A stretch of 37,954 nucleotides of DNA from Candidatus Magasanikiibacteriota bacterium. GTDB taxonomy: Bacteria > Patescibacteriota > Patescibacteriia > Magasanikbacterales > UBA10003. The stretch lies in NCBI GenBank assembly GCA_016214465.1, contig JACROI010000025.1, positions 1 to 37,954 of the forward strand, given 5' to 3'. Shown one piece after another: positions 6,929 through 16,206 of the stretch. Below the pieces are notes generated by a model. The model saw only the letters and a list, made by a program, of their open reading frames with translations, did not search any database and was not told where the DNA came from. Position 1 is the stretch's first letter, and every line of letters begins with the position of its first letter. The position numbers and the translations under genes were made by a program.

Positions 6929-8755
6929 TTATACCTCAATAATCACCGGCAAGACCATAGGGCGGCGTTTGGTTTGGGTATAGAGAAACTGTCCGAGATC
7001 ATTGCGGATTTTGTTTTTAATGAATTCGGCAAAAGCCGGGGAACGAGGATCGCCATCGCGCAATAATTTCTTGGCGCGCATTCGCGTCTTTTCCACCAGC
7101 TCTTTGTTTTCTTTCATATAAATAAATCCTCGAGAAATCAAATCAGGATTGCCTATCAAACGGCCGGTCTTTTTTTCAATAGTGGCGATGACCACGAGCA
7201 TGCCATCCTCAGCCATTACGCGCCTGTCACGCAAAACAACATTGGACACATCGCCCACTCCCAGTCCGTCCACCATTACATATTCAGACGGAACATATTC
7301 AGTTGTAAGCCGTGCGCCTTTTTTATCAAACTCCATCACTTGTCCATTGTCGGCGATAAAAATATTTTCTTTGGGAATACCAATTGAGATAGCCAAATCA
7401 GCGTGCGATTGCAACATAAAACGATTACCGTGAATTGGAATAAAATATTTTGGTTTGGTCAGGCGCATCATTAATTTCAAATCCTCTTGTTTGGCATGGC
7501 CGCCGGCATGCACATCCATCATTTTGGAATGTACAACCCGCGCGCCATGGCGCACCAAAGTATCTTTCAAACTTTGCACCGTTCGTTCATTGCCAGGAAC
7601 AACGGAAGAAGAAAAAATAATAGTGTCATTTTGTTTTATCTTTAAAAATCGATGTTCTTCGTTGGCAATACGCATTAAGACAGCGTTTTTTTCGCCCTGC
7701 GCGCCGGTGCAAACAACAATTAAACTTTCATCGGGAATTTTCCTAACCTCGCCTTCTTCAATAATAGTGCCCGGTTTGTATTTCATATATCCAAGCTCGT
7801 GAGCAATCTCAATGTTGTTAATCATGCTGCGGCCGTCAATAAAAACCTTGCGGTTGTTTTTTTCCGCCAAAGTCATAATTTGCTGAGCGCGAGTTAAAAG
7901 CGACGCGAAAGTTCCAATAATAATGCGGCCGGGAGCTGCGGCAATAATTCTGTCTAATTCCTCGCCCACAACTTTTTCAGAAGTTTGGTGCCCCGGGCTT
8001 TCCGCGTCAGTTGATTCAGACATCAATGCCAAAACATTTTTCGTGCCAAACATGGCAATGCGATGCAGGTCGGCCGGCTCGTCATTTACCGGCGTAAAAT
8101 CAAATTTAAAGTCCCCGGTGTGCAAAACCAATCCCAAAGGAGTGGATAGGGCCACGCCAAACGCGTCCGAGATATTGTGATTGATGTGAAACGGCTCAAA
8201 AACAAAATTCTGACCCAATGGCACTTTGGTTTGGCCATTAACTAAAACAATGCGCAATGGCGGGGCGTCGCGAAATTCTTCCTGTCGTTTGCGCATAATG
8301 CCGGCGGTCAAAGGCGCGGTGTAGATAATCGGATTGCCCAATTTGCCCACCAAATGCGGCACGCCGCCAATATGGTCGTAGTGACCGTGCGTAATAATCA
8401 CCCCGCGAATATTTTTTTCTTTACCTTTCAGATAATTAATATCCGGAATAATGTAATCAATGCCAGGCATGTCTTCTTCGGGAAATTGCAAACCGATGTC
8501 CACAATCACAATATCATTACCATATTCAAAAATGGTCATGTTACGGCCGACTTCTTCCAAACCGCCCAAAGGAATAATTCTAAGACGATCGCTGGCTGGT
8601 TCAGAATGATGCAATGGCGCCGGAACCTGATGAGACGCTGGACGCGGCCCGGCCAAGGGCCGTATATGAGCTCCGCCGGTTTTGGCGTGAGCTGTTGCTG
8701 ACGGACGAACGCCGCTGTGGCGCGGTTTTTGTCCAGACCAAAAATGAGTTGTCAT
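6929..8755 (-). CDS. rnj: Ribonuclease J
   Basis: IPLGGLEEVGRNMTIFEY, THGHYDHIGGVPHL, HTGDFKFD, GTFASLLTRAQQI, VHAGGHAKQEDLKLMMRLTKPKYFIPIHG. Probable ATG at 8755 (MTTHFW); the longer ORF uses TTG. Confidence 0.93.
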   Translation of the reverse strand: MTTHFWSGQKPRHSGVRPSATAHAKTGGAHIRPLAGPRPASHQVPAPLHHSEPASDRLRIIPLGGLEEVGRNMTIFEYGNDIVIVDIGLQFPEEDMPGIDYIIPDINYLKGKEKNIRGVIITHGHYDHIGGVPHLVGKLGNPIIYTAPLTAGIMRKRQEEFRDAPPLRIVLVNGQTKVPLGQNFVFEPFHINHNISDAFGVALSTPLGLVLHTGDFKFDFTPVNDEPADLHRIAMFGTKNVLALMSESTDAESPGHQTSEKVVGEELDRIIAAAPGRIIIGTFASLLTRAQQIMTLAEKNNRKVFIDGRSMINNIEIAHELGYMKYKPGTIIEEGEVRKIPDESLIVVCTGAQGEKNAVLMRIANEEHRFLKIKQNDTIIFSSSVVPGNERTVQSLKDTLVRHGARVVHSKMMDVHAGGHAKQEDLKLMMRLTKPKYFIPIHGNRFMLQSHADLAISIGIPKENIFIADNGQVMEFDKKGARLTTEYVPSEYVMVDGLGVGDVSNVVLRDRRVMAEDGMLVVIATIEKKTGRLIGNPDLISRGFIYMKENKELVEKTRMRAKKLLRDGDPRSPAFAEFIKNKIRNDLGQFLYTQTKRRPMVLPVIIEV

Positions 8756-8762
8756 AAATAAG

Positions 8763-8782
8763 AGTTGGGAAAACAGTTGTTT
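8763..8782 (-). other. Hairpin GGGAAAAC-AACT-GTTTTCCC just upstream of the rnj start
   Basis: Perfect 8-bp stem in the 5' leader. Confidence 0.55.
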
Positions 8783-8866
8783 TCCCTTAAACAAGAGATT
8801 AAATAGAGATTATTTCCACTATTGGACGCAATCTTCATTTAACCATAACTCTACCCGCCTGAAATA

Positions 8867-8895
8867 AGTATACCACAAAACTGAAATTCTGTCAA
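8867..8895 (-). promoter_or_regulatory. Promoter for rnj: TTGACA-17-TATACT, overlapping the stop codon of the AEC transporter gene
   Basis: TTGACA 8895-8890, TATACT 8872-8867. Confidence 0.82.
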
Positions 8896-9827
8896 ATCTG
8901 GTGTAGTATTGAAATCCAAAACGGCAGCGAGATAACTGATAAAATTGTGCTTAAGACAATGGAACGTGCGATAAATTCTTTATGCAAGCCAAACTTGTCG
9001 GCTAAAGCAAATGGAGTAATAGCCAAAGGCATGGCGGCTTGAATTATTGACGGCAAAAAAGCCGAAGGAGAAAATCCTAAAAATTTTACGCCAAAATAAA
9101 ATGCGGCCGGTAAAAAAATAAGTGTTGCCAGTGAAAATAACAATGCTGGAACCCAATCCATTACTTTTCCAATTCTAGATTTGCCAATAAAAAGTCCGAT
9201 GACAATCAGCACGGTCGGTGTTACTGATGCGGTAATCATATCCAGCGACTTAGTTAAAACAGCTGGCAAAATTATTTTAAAACTCGCAACCAGTATTCCC
9301 AATACCACCCCTATCAACAGCGGATTTTTTACCAAATCAACAAAAATAGTTTTAAAAATATCTCTTTTTCTTTTTTGCTTATCATTAAATTCTAAAAATC
9401 CAATGCCAATGGTAAAGAGCCAAAACAAATAAATCGCCACAATCAAGCTGGCCGAAGAAAGAATTTTTTCGCCTAATATTTGAATGAGCACCGGAATACC
9501 GAGATAAGCCGTGTTTCCGAAAATAAGACAAAGAAAAAAAGTCCTGAACATTTTATTTTCCAATCGCAAAATTTTTCCCAATAAAAAAGCGAAAATAAAT
9601 GTCGCGATGATAAAAATGGAATTTGAAATTATCAACGATGATTGCTCGAAAAAAGAAAAAGATGTCTGGGCTAAGGCGGAAAAAATCAATACCGGCAAAC
9701 CAATTTTTAAAGCCAGATCATTTAAAACTTGCGACCAGTTTTCCCCTATTTTCAGCCAGCGCTGAAGAGCGGCGCTGACAAAAATTATTAAAAACAACGG
9801 CGCGATGATGGAAAAAATTTGAGACAT
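8892..9827 (-). CDS. AEC (auxin efflux carrier) family transporter
   Basis: Ten-TM-like protein; GIPVLIQILGEKILSSASLIVAIYLFW, LVKNPLLIGVVLGIL, MPLAITPFALADKFG. Confidence 0.85.
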   Translation of the reverse strand: MSQIFSIIAPLFLIIFVSAALQRWLKIGENWSQVLNDLALKIGLPVLIFSALAQTSFSFFEQSSLIISNSIFIIATFIFAFLLGKILRLENKMFRTFFLCLIFGNTAYLGIPVLIQILGEKILSSASLIVAIYLFWLFTIGIGFLEFNDKQKRKRDIFKTIFVDLVKNPLLIGVVLGILVASFKIILPAVLTKSLDMITASVTPTVLIVIGLFIGKSRIGKVMDWVPALLFSLATLIFLPAAFYFGVKFLGFSPSAFLPSIIQAAMPLAITPFALADKFGLHKEFIARSIVLSTILSVISLPFWISILHQI

Positions 9828-9840
9828 AAATTTTAATTTT

Positions 9841-9912
9841 TGCCTCCAAGAGGAGTCGAACCTCTATTACAAGATCCGGAATCTTGCGTCCTATCCATTG
9901 AACGATGGAGGC
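9841..9912 (-). tRNA. tRNA-Arg (anticodon CCG)
   Basis: GCCTCCA/TGGAGGC acceptor stem; CAAGA-TTCCGGA-TCTTG anticodon arm; GGTTCGACTCC T-arm. Confidence 0.94.
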
Positions 9913-9913
9913 A

Positions 9914-11017
9914 TTAAATCAGTTTTCGTATTTTTTTTATTTGCTGAAATAATTTATACACTTTCGGCTGGAACGGCAGTTCGTAAGCGCCGGCAAAACT
10001 GTGCGTCTCTCCGCCAAAACCGCGCTTAAAACGGGTAATCCCGGTCCAGCTCGTTTTAAAATCAAAATCATTTTCATCATCCGGATTAATTCCCCCAAAA
10101 TCATAATAATGATAACCGTTCTGTTTGGCAAATTGAATCGCTTGCCAGTGCAAAAAATATGGAGCCATTAAATCGCGGCATTCTTTGGAAGATGCGCCGT
10201 GAACATAAATGAACGAATCGCCGAAACCGATAAAAATGCCGCCGGCTAACATTTTGTCTTGATAATTTACTAACAAAAGACGACAAACGGGAATTTGTAA
10301 CATTAATTGATAATATTTTTTTGCGTGTAATTTGATTTTATCGCGGCGAGAGGTTTCTTTCATCAAATTCCGAAAAACATCAAACCCAGTTTTACTGTCA
10401 CTGAATTTCAAATCTTTTTTTTCCGCCAATCGGATATTGTATCTGGTTTTTTGATGCATTTCCGTGAGTAATTGCTCTTCGGATTTGTTCAAATCCAACA
10501 ACAAGGTATGCGTCGGCTGAATGGAAGGCACTCGGTAATGCGTCATTGCGAGCGACCCCGACGGCAGTCGGGGAGCGTGGCAATCTCGTATATTATCAGG
10601 ATTGCTTCGTCGCTCCGCTCCTCGCAATGACGATTCTTGCGTCGTTTGTTCACTAAAATGGGGCTCAAACCGAAAAAAAACATGCCCATAATTAACAATA
10701 TTTTTTTTAATAAATTCAAACAATCTATTTATTCCTGGTTCATTATCGTTGGAGATTCCTCGCTCCGCTCGGAATGACAAGAAAAAAATCGGCCCGCGCG
10801 GACAATACAAATAACCCATTCCAAAGCCCAAATAATGTTCAATAATTTGCGCAACGCCAATTAATTCCATGCTGTCAAACACGCCAACACGCCACACTCT
10901 TCGGCCAAATTCCTTTTGAAATTCTCCCCAATCCCATGATTGCAAAAACTGGGCATGCGATTGCCCAGCCACAAATTTATTCCATTGTTCTTTATCATCA
11001 ATCAATCGGCATTGCAT
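9914..11017 (-). CDS. FemAB-family aminoacyltransferase (peptidoglycan bridge formation, GNAT fold)
   Basis: FLQSWDWGEFQKEFGRRVWRVGVFD, GMGYLYCPRGPIF, LLTEMHQKTRYNIRLAEKKDL, YYDFGGINPD, KRGFGGE. Contains two repeat-derived insertions. Confidence 0.87.
   Translation of the reverse strand: MQCRLIDDKEQWNKFVAGQSHAQFLQSWDWGEFQKEFGRRVWRVGVFDSMELIGVAQIIEHYLGFGMGYLYCPRGPIFFLSFRAERGISNDNEPGINRLFEFIKKNIVNYGHVFFRFEPHFSEQTTQESSLRGAERRSNPDNIRDCHAPRLPSGSLAMTHYRVPSIQPTHTLLLDLNKSEEQLLTEMHQKTRYNIRLAEKKDLKFSDSKTGFDVFRNLMKETSRRDKIKLHAKKYYQLMLQIPVCRLLLVNYQDKMLAGGIFIGFGDSFIYVHGASSKECRDLMAPYFLHWQAIQFAKQNGYHYYDFGGINPDDENDFDFKTSWTGITRFKRGFGGETHSFAGAYELPFQPKVYKLFQQIKKIRKLI
10541..10632. repeat. RPE-like palindromic repeat, full copy, inside the FemAB-like gene
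   Basis: CGTCATTGCGAG ... CTCGCAATGACG perfect terminal arms; encodes SSLRGAERRSNPDNIRDCHAPRLPSGSLAMT in frame. Confidence 0.88.
10751..10778. repeat. Half copy of a related palindromic repeat inside the FemAB-like gene
   Basis: GGAGATTCCTCGCTCCGCTCGGAATGAC; encodes SFRAERGIS in frame. Confidence 0.7.
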
Positions 11018-11019
11018 AT

Positions 11020-11595
11020 CTATTTTTTATTCAACACCTTCAACGCCTCTTTCAAAACTTTTGACGCGTCTCCATCGGTTTTGACACACTTCACCGCGTC
11101 CCGCGCCTGATTTAATGAATAGCCCATTTCCACCAAGGCCTCCACGACATCACCCAATTTGGAAGAATCCCGCGCTCCGGCCACGCCTTCTGTTTTTTCC
11201 AATTTATCTTTCAACTCCACGACAATTCGTTCGGCAATTTTTTTGCCAATTCCAGAAACTTTTGTCAAATAGGTAAGGTCGCCGTGAACAATAGCGCTTT
11301 TGATTTCCGTCAATGACCCCAAAGCCAAAATATGCAAAGCGCTTTTGGGGCCAACACCACTAACGGAAATCAAAATTTTAAAAAAATCCAATTCTTCACC
11401 GGAAGAAACACCATACAAATCATGATTGTCTTCGCGTACTTGCAAATAGGTGAAAATTTTAATTGAGTCGCCAACACTGTGTTGCAATAACAAACCAGGT
11501 GCGACTTTTACCTCGTAGCCCACACCACAAGCGGTCAAAATCACAAAAAAATTTTTCCCGCGTGAAATAATTTTGCCCTCCAAATATGAGATCAT
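11020..11595 (-). CDS. ruvA: Holliday junction branch migration protein RuvA
   Basis: MISYLEGKIISRGKNFFVILTACGVGYEV, REDNHDLYGVSSGEELDFFKILISVSGVGPKSALHIL, LTKVSGIGKKIAERIVVELKDKL. Confidence 0.95.
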   Translation of the reverse strand: MISYLEGKIISRGKNFFVILTACGVGYEVKVAPGLLLQHSVGDSIKIFTYLQVREDNHDLYGVSSGEELDFFKILISVSGVGPKSALHILALGSLTEIKSAIVHGDLTYLTKVSGIGKKIAERIVVELKDKLEKTEGVAGARDSSKLGDVVEALVEMGYSLNQARDAVKCVKTDGDASKVLKEALKVLNKK

Positions 11596-12020
11596 ACATC
11601 TTTTATTCCTATTCTATCCAAAGCCTTGTTATCAAAACGCTTTTTCACTTCAGCCACAATTTCTTGATAACGCGCCTGTTGTTCATCATTTAATAAATCT
11701 GGATGATTTTTTACCACATCATGCAAATTCACAAACGCCAACAAATCAAACGACATTCCCTTTTCTCCCAAATTCGCCGGCTGGGCTGGTGACGGCTCTT
11801 GCTTCCAACGCGCCATAATTTGATTTATCCGTTCAAATTTTTGATCCAATACTAATCTGACCGGCAATTTTTCCGACTTGGCCTCTTGCTTCATTCCTTC
11901 ATCTTCTATTGGCGGCGGGACTAATCTTAATTCCACTTTTTTTGCTTGTTGCCCACCTTCCTGTTCTGCTTCCGGCAACTCTCTAAATTGTTGACGCGCT
12001 TCCACTGGCATTGCGCACAT
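11592..12020 (-). CDS. Hypothetical protein
   Basis: 142-aa ORF, ATGA overlap with ruvA start. Confidence 0.65.
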   Translation of the reverse strand: MCAMPVEARQQFRELPEAEQEGGQQAKKVELRLVPPPIEDEGMKQEAKSEKLPVRLVLDQKFERINQIMARWKQEPSPAQPANLGEKGMSFDLLAFVNLHDVVKNHPDLLNDEQQARYQEIVAEVKKRFDNKALDRIGIKDV

Positions 12021-12024
12021 ACAT

Positions 12025-12987
12025 TTATTTCTTCACCCTGCTCACGCGAATCAAACCGGAGCAAGGAATAATTTTTATGCCTTTTTTCTCCAACTCATCC
12101 AAAAATAAATTCAAACCCAAAGAATCCGACGCCATATGGCCGGCAATAATAATGTTCAAAAATGCGCCTTTGGCTTCGGCAAAACTTTTTTCATTCAGAT
12201 GCATGCCCACGATTGTGCTAATGCCCGCTTTGGATAATTCCTGAAAAATTTTCTCCGAAGGATTGGTGCCGCCGGTCATATCCACATACACTTTGCCGGC
12301 GCGATTGCCAACCCGGCCGCTCGTAATTTGCGGCCCGCCAGCGCGCCGTTTGGCCTCTTGATATTCCGGCAATTCCAACAACGCATCAACCACATCGCCT
12401 ACTGTTTCCATTTTTTTCTTTTTGAAAAAATCAGTTAAAAATTCCTGCACCAAATTATCAGTCAAAGTGTGAATGTTCATCAAATTCAGTCCGAGCAATC
12501 GTGCCGCGTCAATTTCGCGATAATGATTGGCCGCGTGCACACTGCGCCCAACTTCGCTAATGCGATCCTGCATCAAACTTTCAGCCACATGCACCGGCAC
12601 GCCTTGTTTGGCAAAACTGTCCACCTGCAAATCCATTACCTCGTGCAATTCAGCCAAGGGTTTGCCAATGGGATGATGTGCCAATACCAAATCAATTTTT
12701 TCTCCGCGATCGCGCAATTCTTCTGCCAACAATAACTCACTCACGCCAATATCCACGCCCACCATTACTCCGCGTACTTCAGAGGCTGGCTTATCAGCTA
12801 AATGAATGCTGGAATCAGCATACGGATCAACCAGCTTGCTCTGGTCAAAATATTTCTTCTCATTGGCCGGCAGTGCCTCATACTGTTTTTTAACCTTAGC
12901 CAAATACTTTTTAACTCCTACTTCGCCGCGCGGGTCGGCCTTCAGGCCCATTTTCAGAGCCAAATCGTAGATTTGTTGTATGGTCAT
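12025..12987 (-). CDS. NIF3-like metal-binding protein
   Basis: DKPASEVRGVMVGVDIGVSELLLAEELRDRGEKIDLVLAHHPIG; C-terminal GISTIVGMHLNEKSFAEAKGAFLNIIIAGHMASDSLGLN. Confidence 0.65.
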   Translation of the reverse strand: MTIQQIYDLALKMGLKADPRGEVGVKKYLAKVKKQYEALPANEKKYFDQSKLVDPYADSSIHLADKPASEVRGVMVGVDIGVSELLLAEELRDRGEKIDLVLAHHPIGKPLAELHEVMDLQVDSFAKQGVPVHVAESLMQDRISEVGRSVHAANHYREIDAARLLGLNLMNIHTLTDNLVQEFLTDFFKKKKMETVGDVVDALLELPEYQEAKRRAGGPQITSGRVGNRAGKVYVDMTGGTNPSEKIFQELSKAGISTIVGMHLNEKSFAEAKGAFLNIIIAGHMASDSLGLNLFLDELEKKGIKIIPCSGLIRVSRVKK

Positions 12988-13070
12988 AGTGAATTGATTT
13001 TAACAAAAAAAGATGAAAAAAGCAACCTGCACTGCCACAAACCATCACTTTCTGCTAAAATACACTCACT

Positions 13071-15491
13071 ATGTCCCAAGAACTTTTAACCCAAATCATC
13101 CATCATCGGCACGAATACAAAGGCCTGACTTCAGCACAGGCCGAGGCGCGATTGCGCGAATTCGGCCACAACAGCCGCAAACCAACAAAAAAGAAAAACA
13201 GCTGGCAGAGGGCCTGGCACATTGCCACCGAACCCATGATGCTATTTTTAATCGCCGGCGCCGCTGTGTATTTTTTTGTTGGCAAATTTTTGGAAACCGC
13301 TATCTTACTTGGTTCCATCATACCAATCGTGCTCATGGAATTTTTCCAAGAACAGCACGTAGACAAGACATTGGAGGCCTTGGATAAAATCATGGAAACC
13401 TACTGCATGGTTTGGCGCGATGGAAAAACGCAAAAACTGGAAATTAAATTTTTAGCGCCCGGGGATTTGGTGTATCTGACTGCCGGAGATAAAATCCCGG
13501 CTGATGGAATATTACTTAAATCGCCCGGACTCATGATTGACGAATCAATGCTCACAGGCGAATCATTAGCCGTGGCCAAATCAGAAACGCCGGTCGCGCA
13601 AGAAAAAATCAATCGCGAACATCAGCTTTGGCAAGGAACTGTGGCGGTGCAAGGTGAGGGCGAGCTACTGGTTCTCGCCACCGGTGAAAAAACCACTTAC
13701 GGGCATTTGGAAACATTGGTTGGCCGCATCAAATCAGAGACAACTCCATTGCAGAAAAAAATCAATCAGCTGGTGCGTTATGTGGCGGCTGGCGCCATCT
13801 TTGTTGCTCTAAGCGTGGGGATTTTGCTTTCTTTTAAACACGACCTGGTGGCAGGACTTTTGGGCGGCATTACCATGGCCATTTCTTTGATTCCTGAAGA
13901 ATTCCCAATTGTTTTCAACGTCTTTTTAATTATGGGCGTATGGCGGCTGGCTCGCAAACAAACATTGGTGCGCGACATGGCCAAAGTGGAAATGCTTGGT
14001 TCAGCCACAGTGATTTGCTCTGACAAAACCGGCACTTTGACACAAGGTCAAATGTCTCTGGAACAAGTCTACACTCACGGCCGTTTGTATAATGTTAAAG
14101 ATAAAGAACAAGACGGCCATTTTACGCATTTGATAAAATCCGCCCTACTGTCTTTGGAACAAGTGGCTGTTGACCCGATGGAGGTGGAAATTCAACGATT
14201 TGCCAAAACCCTGCGACTGGACGCGGCCGGAATTTATGACGAACATGTTTTGATTCAAGACAGCACTTTCAGCACCCAGACCAAAATGGTGCATCATTTA
14301 TGGCAGGAAAAATCCGGCGCTTGTTTTCAATACACTGCCGGCGCGCCGGAAGCTGTACTGGCACATTGTAATTTGCCAAAAGAGGAAAAAGATAAAACTG
14401 AAAATGTTTTATCAAAGATGACTGAAAAGGGTTGGCGCGTGATTGCGATTGCTGAACGGCCCTGCGCGGTTGGAGAAAAAATCGCCGCGCGTGAAATGCG
14501 ATTTGTCGGACTTTTGGCCATGAGCGACCCGCCGCGCGAGGGAGTTAAAGAGGCCTTGGCTGCGTGCCAAACCGCAGGCATTCGCGTAATTATGATTACG
14601 GGCGACAACAAACTGACGGCTCACACCATTGCCGAGCAGATCGGCTTGGCGCATCATGAAGAAATTATTACCGGAGATGACTTGAAAAAATTATCGCCAG
14701 CGGCGTTGAAACAAGCTGTCTTACGCCATGAAATTTTCGCCCGCATTGAACCGGAGCAAAAATATCTGATTGTGGAGGCCTTGCAATCAGCGGGCGAAAT
14801 CGTGGCCATGACCGGCGACGGAGTGAATGACGCGCCGGCGTTAAAAAAAGCCCACTTGGGCATTGCCATGGGCCAGCGAGGCACGGAAGCCGCGCGAGCG
14901 GCCGCCAGCATGGTGCTGTTGGATGATAATTTTGCCACAATTGTCACAGCTGTAAAAGAAGGCCGCCGCATTTATGACAATCTGCGCCAGGCGTTTGTAT
15001 TTTTATTCTCATTTCATTTGCCGATTGTCGGACTCGCGATTTTGCCGCTATTTTTCGGCCAGCCCCTGATTTTCTTTCCAATTCACGTAATATTTTTGGA
15101 ATTGATTTGCGATCCAGCCGCGGTCTTGGGTTTTGATAGGGAAAAAGCGCGGTATGGCCTGATGAACGAACCGCCGCGGTCGACAAACGAACCAATTATC
15201 AACCACAAGCACATTAAACAAATCCTTCTGCGCGGCTTGGGAATTTTAACAATTAGTTTTGGCTTATATTATTGGGCGGCTATATATGGGAGCAATATCG
15301 TGCTCGGCCGCACCCTGGCTTTCAGTTCGCTGGTGATTTCTCAAGTCCTACTAATTTTACTGTCTCGCGAGTGGCAACAGGTCAAAAGCAATCCCCTGCT
15401 TTTAAGCATTTCCGGCCTAACTTTAGTCGCGCTCGCCGCGATTCTGTTTATCCCGACATTGCGGGAAGTGTTTTATTTTGGATTAAAATAA
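13071..15491 (+). CDS. Cation-translocating P-type ATPase (P2-like)
   Basis: MLTGES, ICSDKTGTLTQGQM, ITGDNKLTAHTIAEQIG, MTGDGVNDAPALKKAHLGIAMGQRGTEAAR. Confidence 0.94.
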   Translation: MSQELLTQIIHHRHEYKGLTSAQAEARLREFGHNSRKPTKKKNSWQRAWHIATEPMMLFLIAGAAVYFFVGKFLETAILLGSIIPIVLMEFFQEQHVDKTLEALDKIMETYCMVWRDGKTQKLEIKFLAPGDLVYLTAGDKIPADGILLKSPGLMIDESMLTGESLAVAKSETPVAQEKINREHQLWQGTVAVQGEGELLVLATGEKTTYGHLETLVGRIKSETTPLQKKINQLVRYVAAGAIFVALSVGILLSFKHDLVAGLLGGITMAISLIPEEFPIVFNVFLIMGVWRLARKQTLVRDMAKVEMLGSATVICSDKTGTLTQGQMSLEQVYTHGRLYNVKDKEQDGHFTHLIKSALLSLEQVAVDPMEVEIQRFAKTLRLDAAGIYDEHVLIQDSTFSTQTKMVHHLWQEKSGACFQYTAGAPEAVLAHCNLPKEEKDKTENVLSKMTEKGWRVIAIAERPCAVGEKIAAREMRFVGLLAMSDPPREGVKEALAACQTAGIRVIMITGDNKLTAHTIAEQIGLAHHEEIITGDDLKKLSPAALKQAVLRHEIFARIEPEQKYLIVEALQSAGEIVAMTGDGVNDAPALKKAHLGIAMGQRGTEAARAAASMVLLDDNFATIVTAVKEGRRIYDNLRQAFVFLFSFHLPIVGLAILPLFFGQPLIFFPIHVIFLELICDPAAVLGFDREKARYGLMNEPPRSTNEPIINHKHIKQILLRGLGILTISFGLYYWAAIYGSNIVLGRTLAFSSLVISQVLLILLSREWQQVKSNPLLLSISGLTLVALAAILFIPTLREVFYFGLK

Positions 15492-15504
15492 ACATTATAT
15501 TCTA

Positions 15505-16206
15505 TCATCTATTCTCCGATTCTCTGATTTTTTGTTGAAGTAAAAATAAAAATTCTTTGACCAAATTTTCTTTAATCCAAATTTTTTGCTTTTCCAATAC
15601 CAATTCGCCAATACCTTGCAAAATATTATTCACTTTTTTATCATTGATAAAATCATACAAATATCTATAATACGCCGTCAAATCCTTACCTGTTTTTTCT
15701 TTTATGATGTCCGCGCTAATCGGCAAATTATTTTTTAGAAAAAAATACGCGTCAAATAAATCGCGATTGACAAATTTTTTTCTAGAAGATAAAGCGACTA
15801 ATTTATTGGCCACTAGCGCTGACTGTTCCATAACTAAAAAAGGGAAACCAAACAAACTCTTTACCTCATATTTTTCAAATTTCTCCGGTCGCGTGGAAAC
15901 CTCAATTTTAATATTGTGATCTTTGAGCGCATAAGACGACAGCAAAAAAATAGTGTGCTTTTTAATATATTTGTCTTTAACTTCTCCAAACTGTTCAACG
16001 ATCGTTGATAATTTGGCAAAAACATCTTTGGCCTGTGCTGGAGCCAAGAGATTAAAATCCAAATCCACTGAAAAGCGCGGCAGATTGTAAAAAAGATAAG
16101 CGGCAGTTCCGCCTTTAAAACCTAAAATATTTCGCAAGCTGTGGTCGCCGTAGATACTGATCAGGATTCTTTCCATTATTTCCTGATGTTTTAATTTATT
16201 TAACAT
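15505..16206 (-). CDS. AbiEii/AbiGii-family nucleotidyltransferase toxin
   Basis: LGFKGGTAAYLFYNLPRFSVDLDFNLL (GG..L....R.S.DLDF nucleotidyltransferase signature); overlaps its upstream partner. Confidence 0.88.
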   Translation of the reverse strand: MLNKLKHQEIMERILISIYGDHSLRNILGFKGGTAAYLFYNLPRFSVDLDFNLLAPAQAKDVFAKLSTIVEQFGEVKDKYIKKHTIFLLSSYALKDHNIKIEVSTRPEKFEKYEVKSLFGFPFLVMEQSALVANKLVALSSRKKFVNRDLFDAYFFLKNNLPISADIIKEKTGKDLTAYYRYLYDFINDKKVNNILQGIGELVLEKQKIWIKENLVKEFLFLLQQKIRESENR

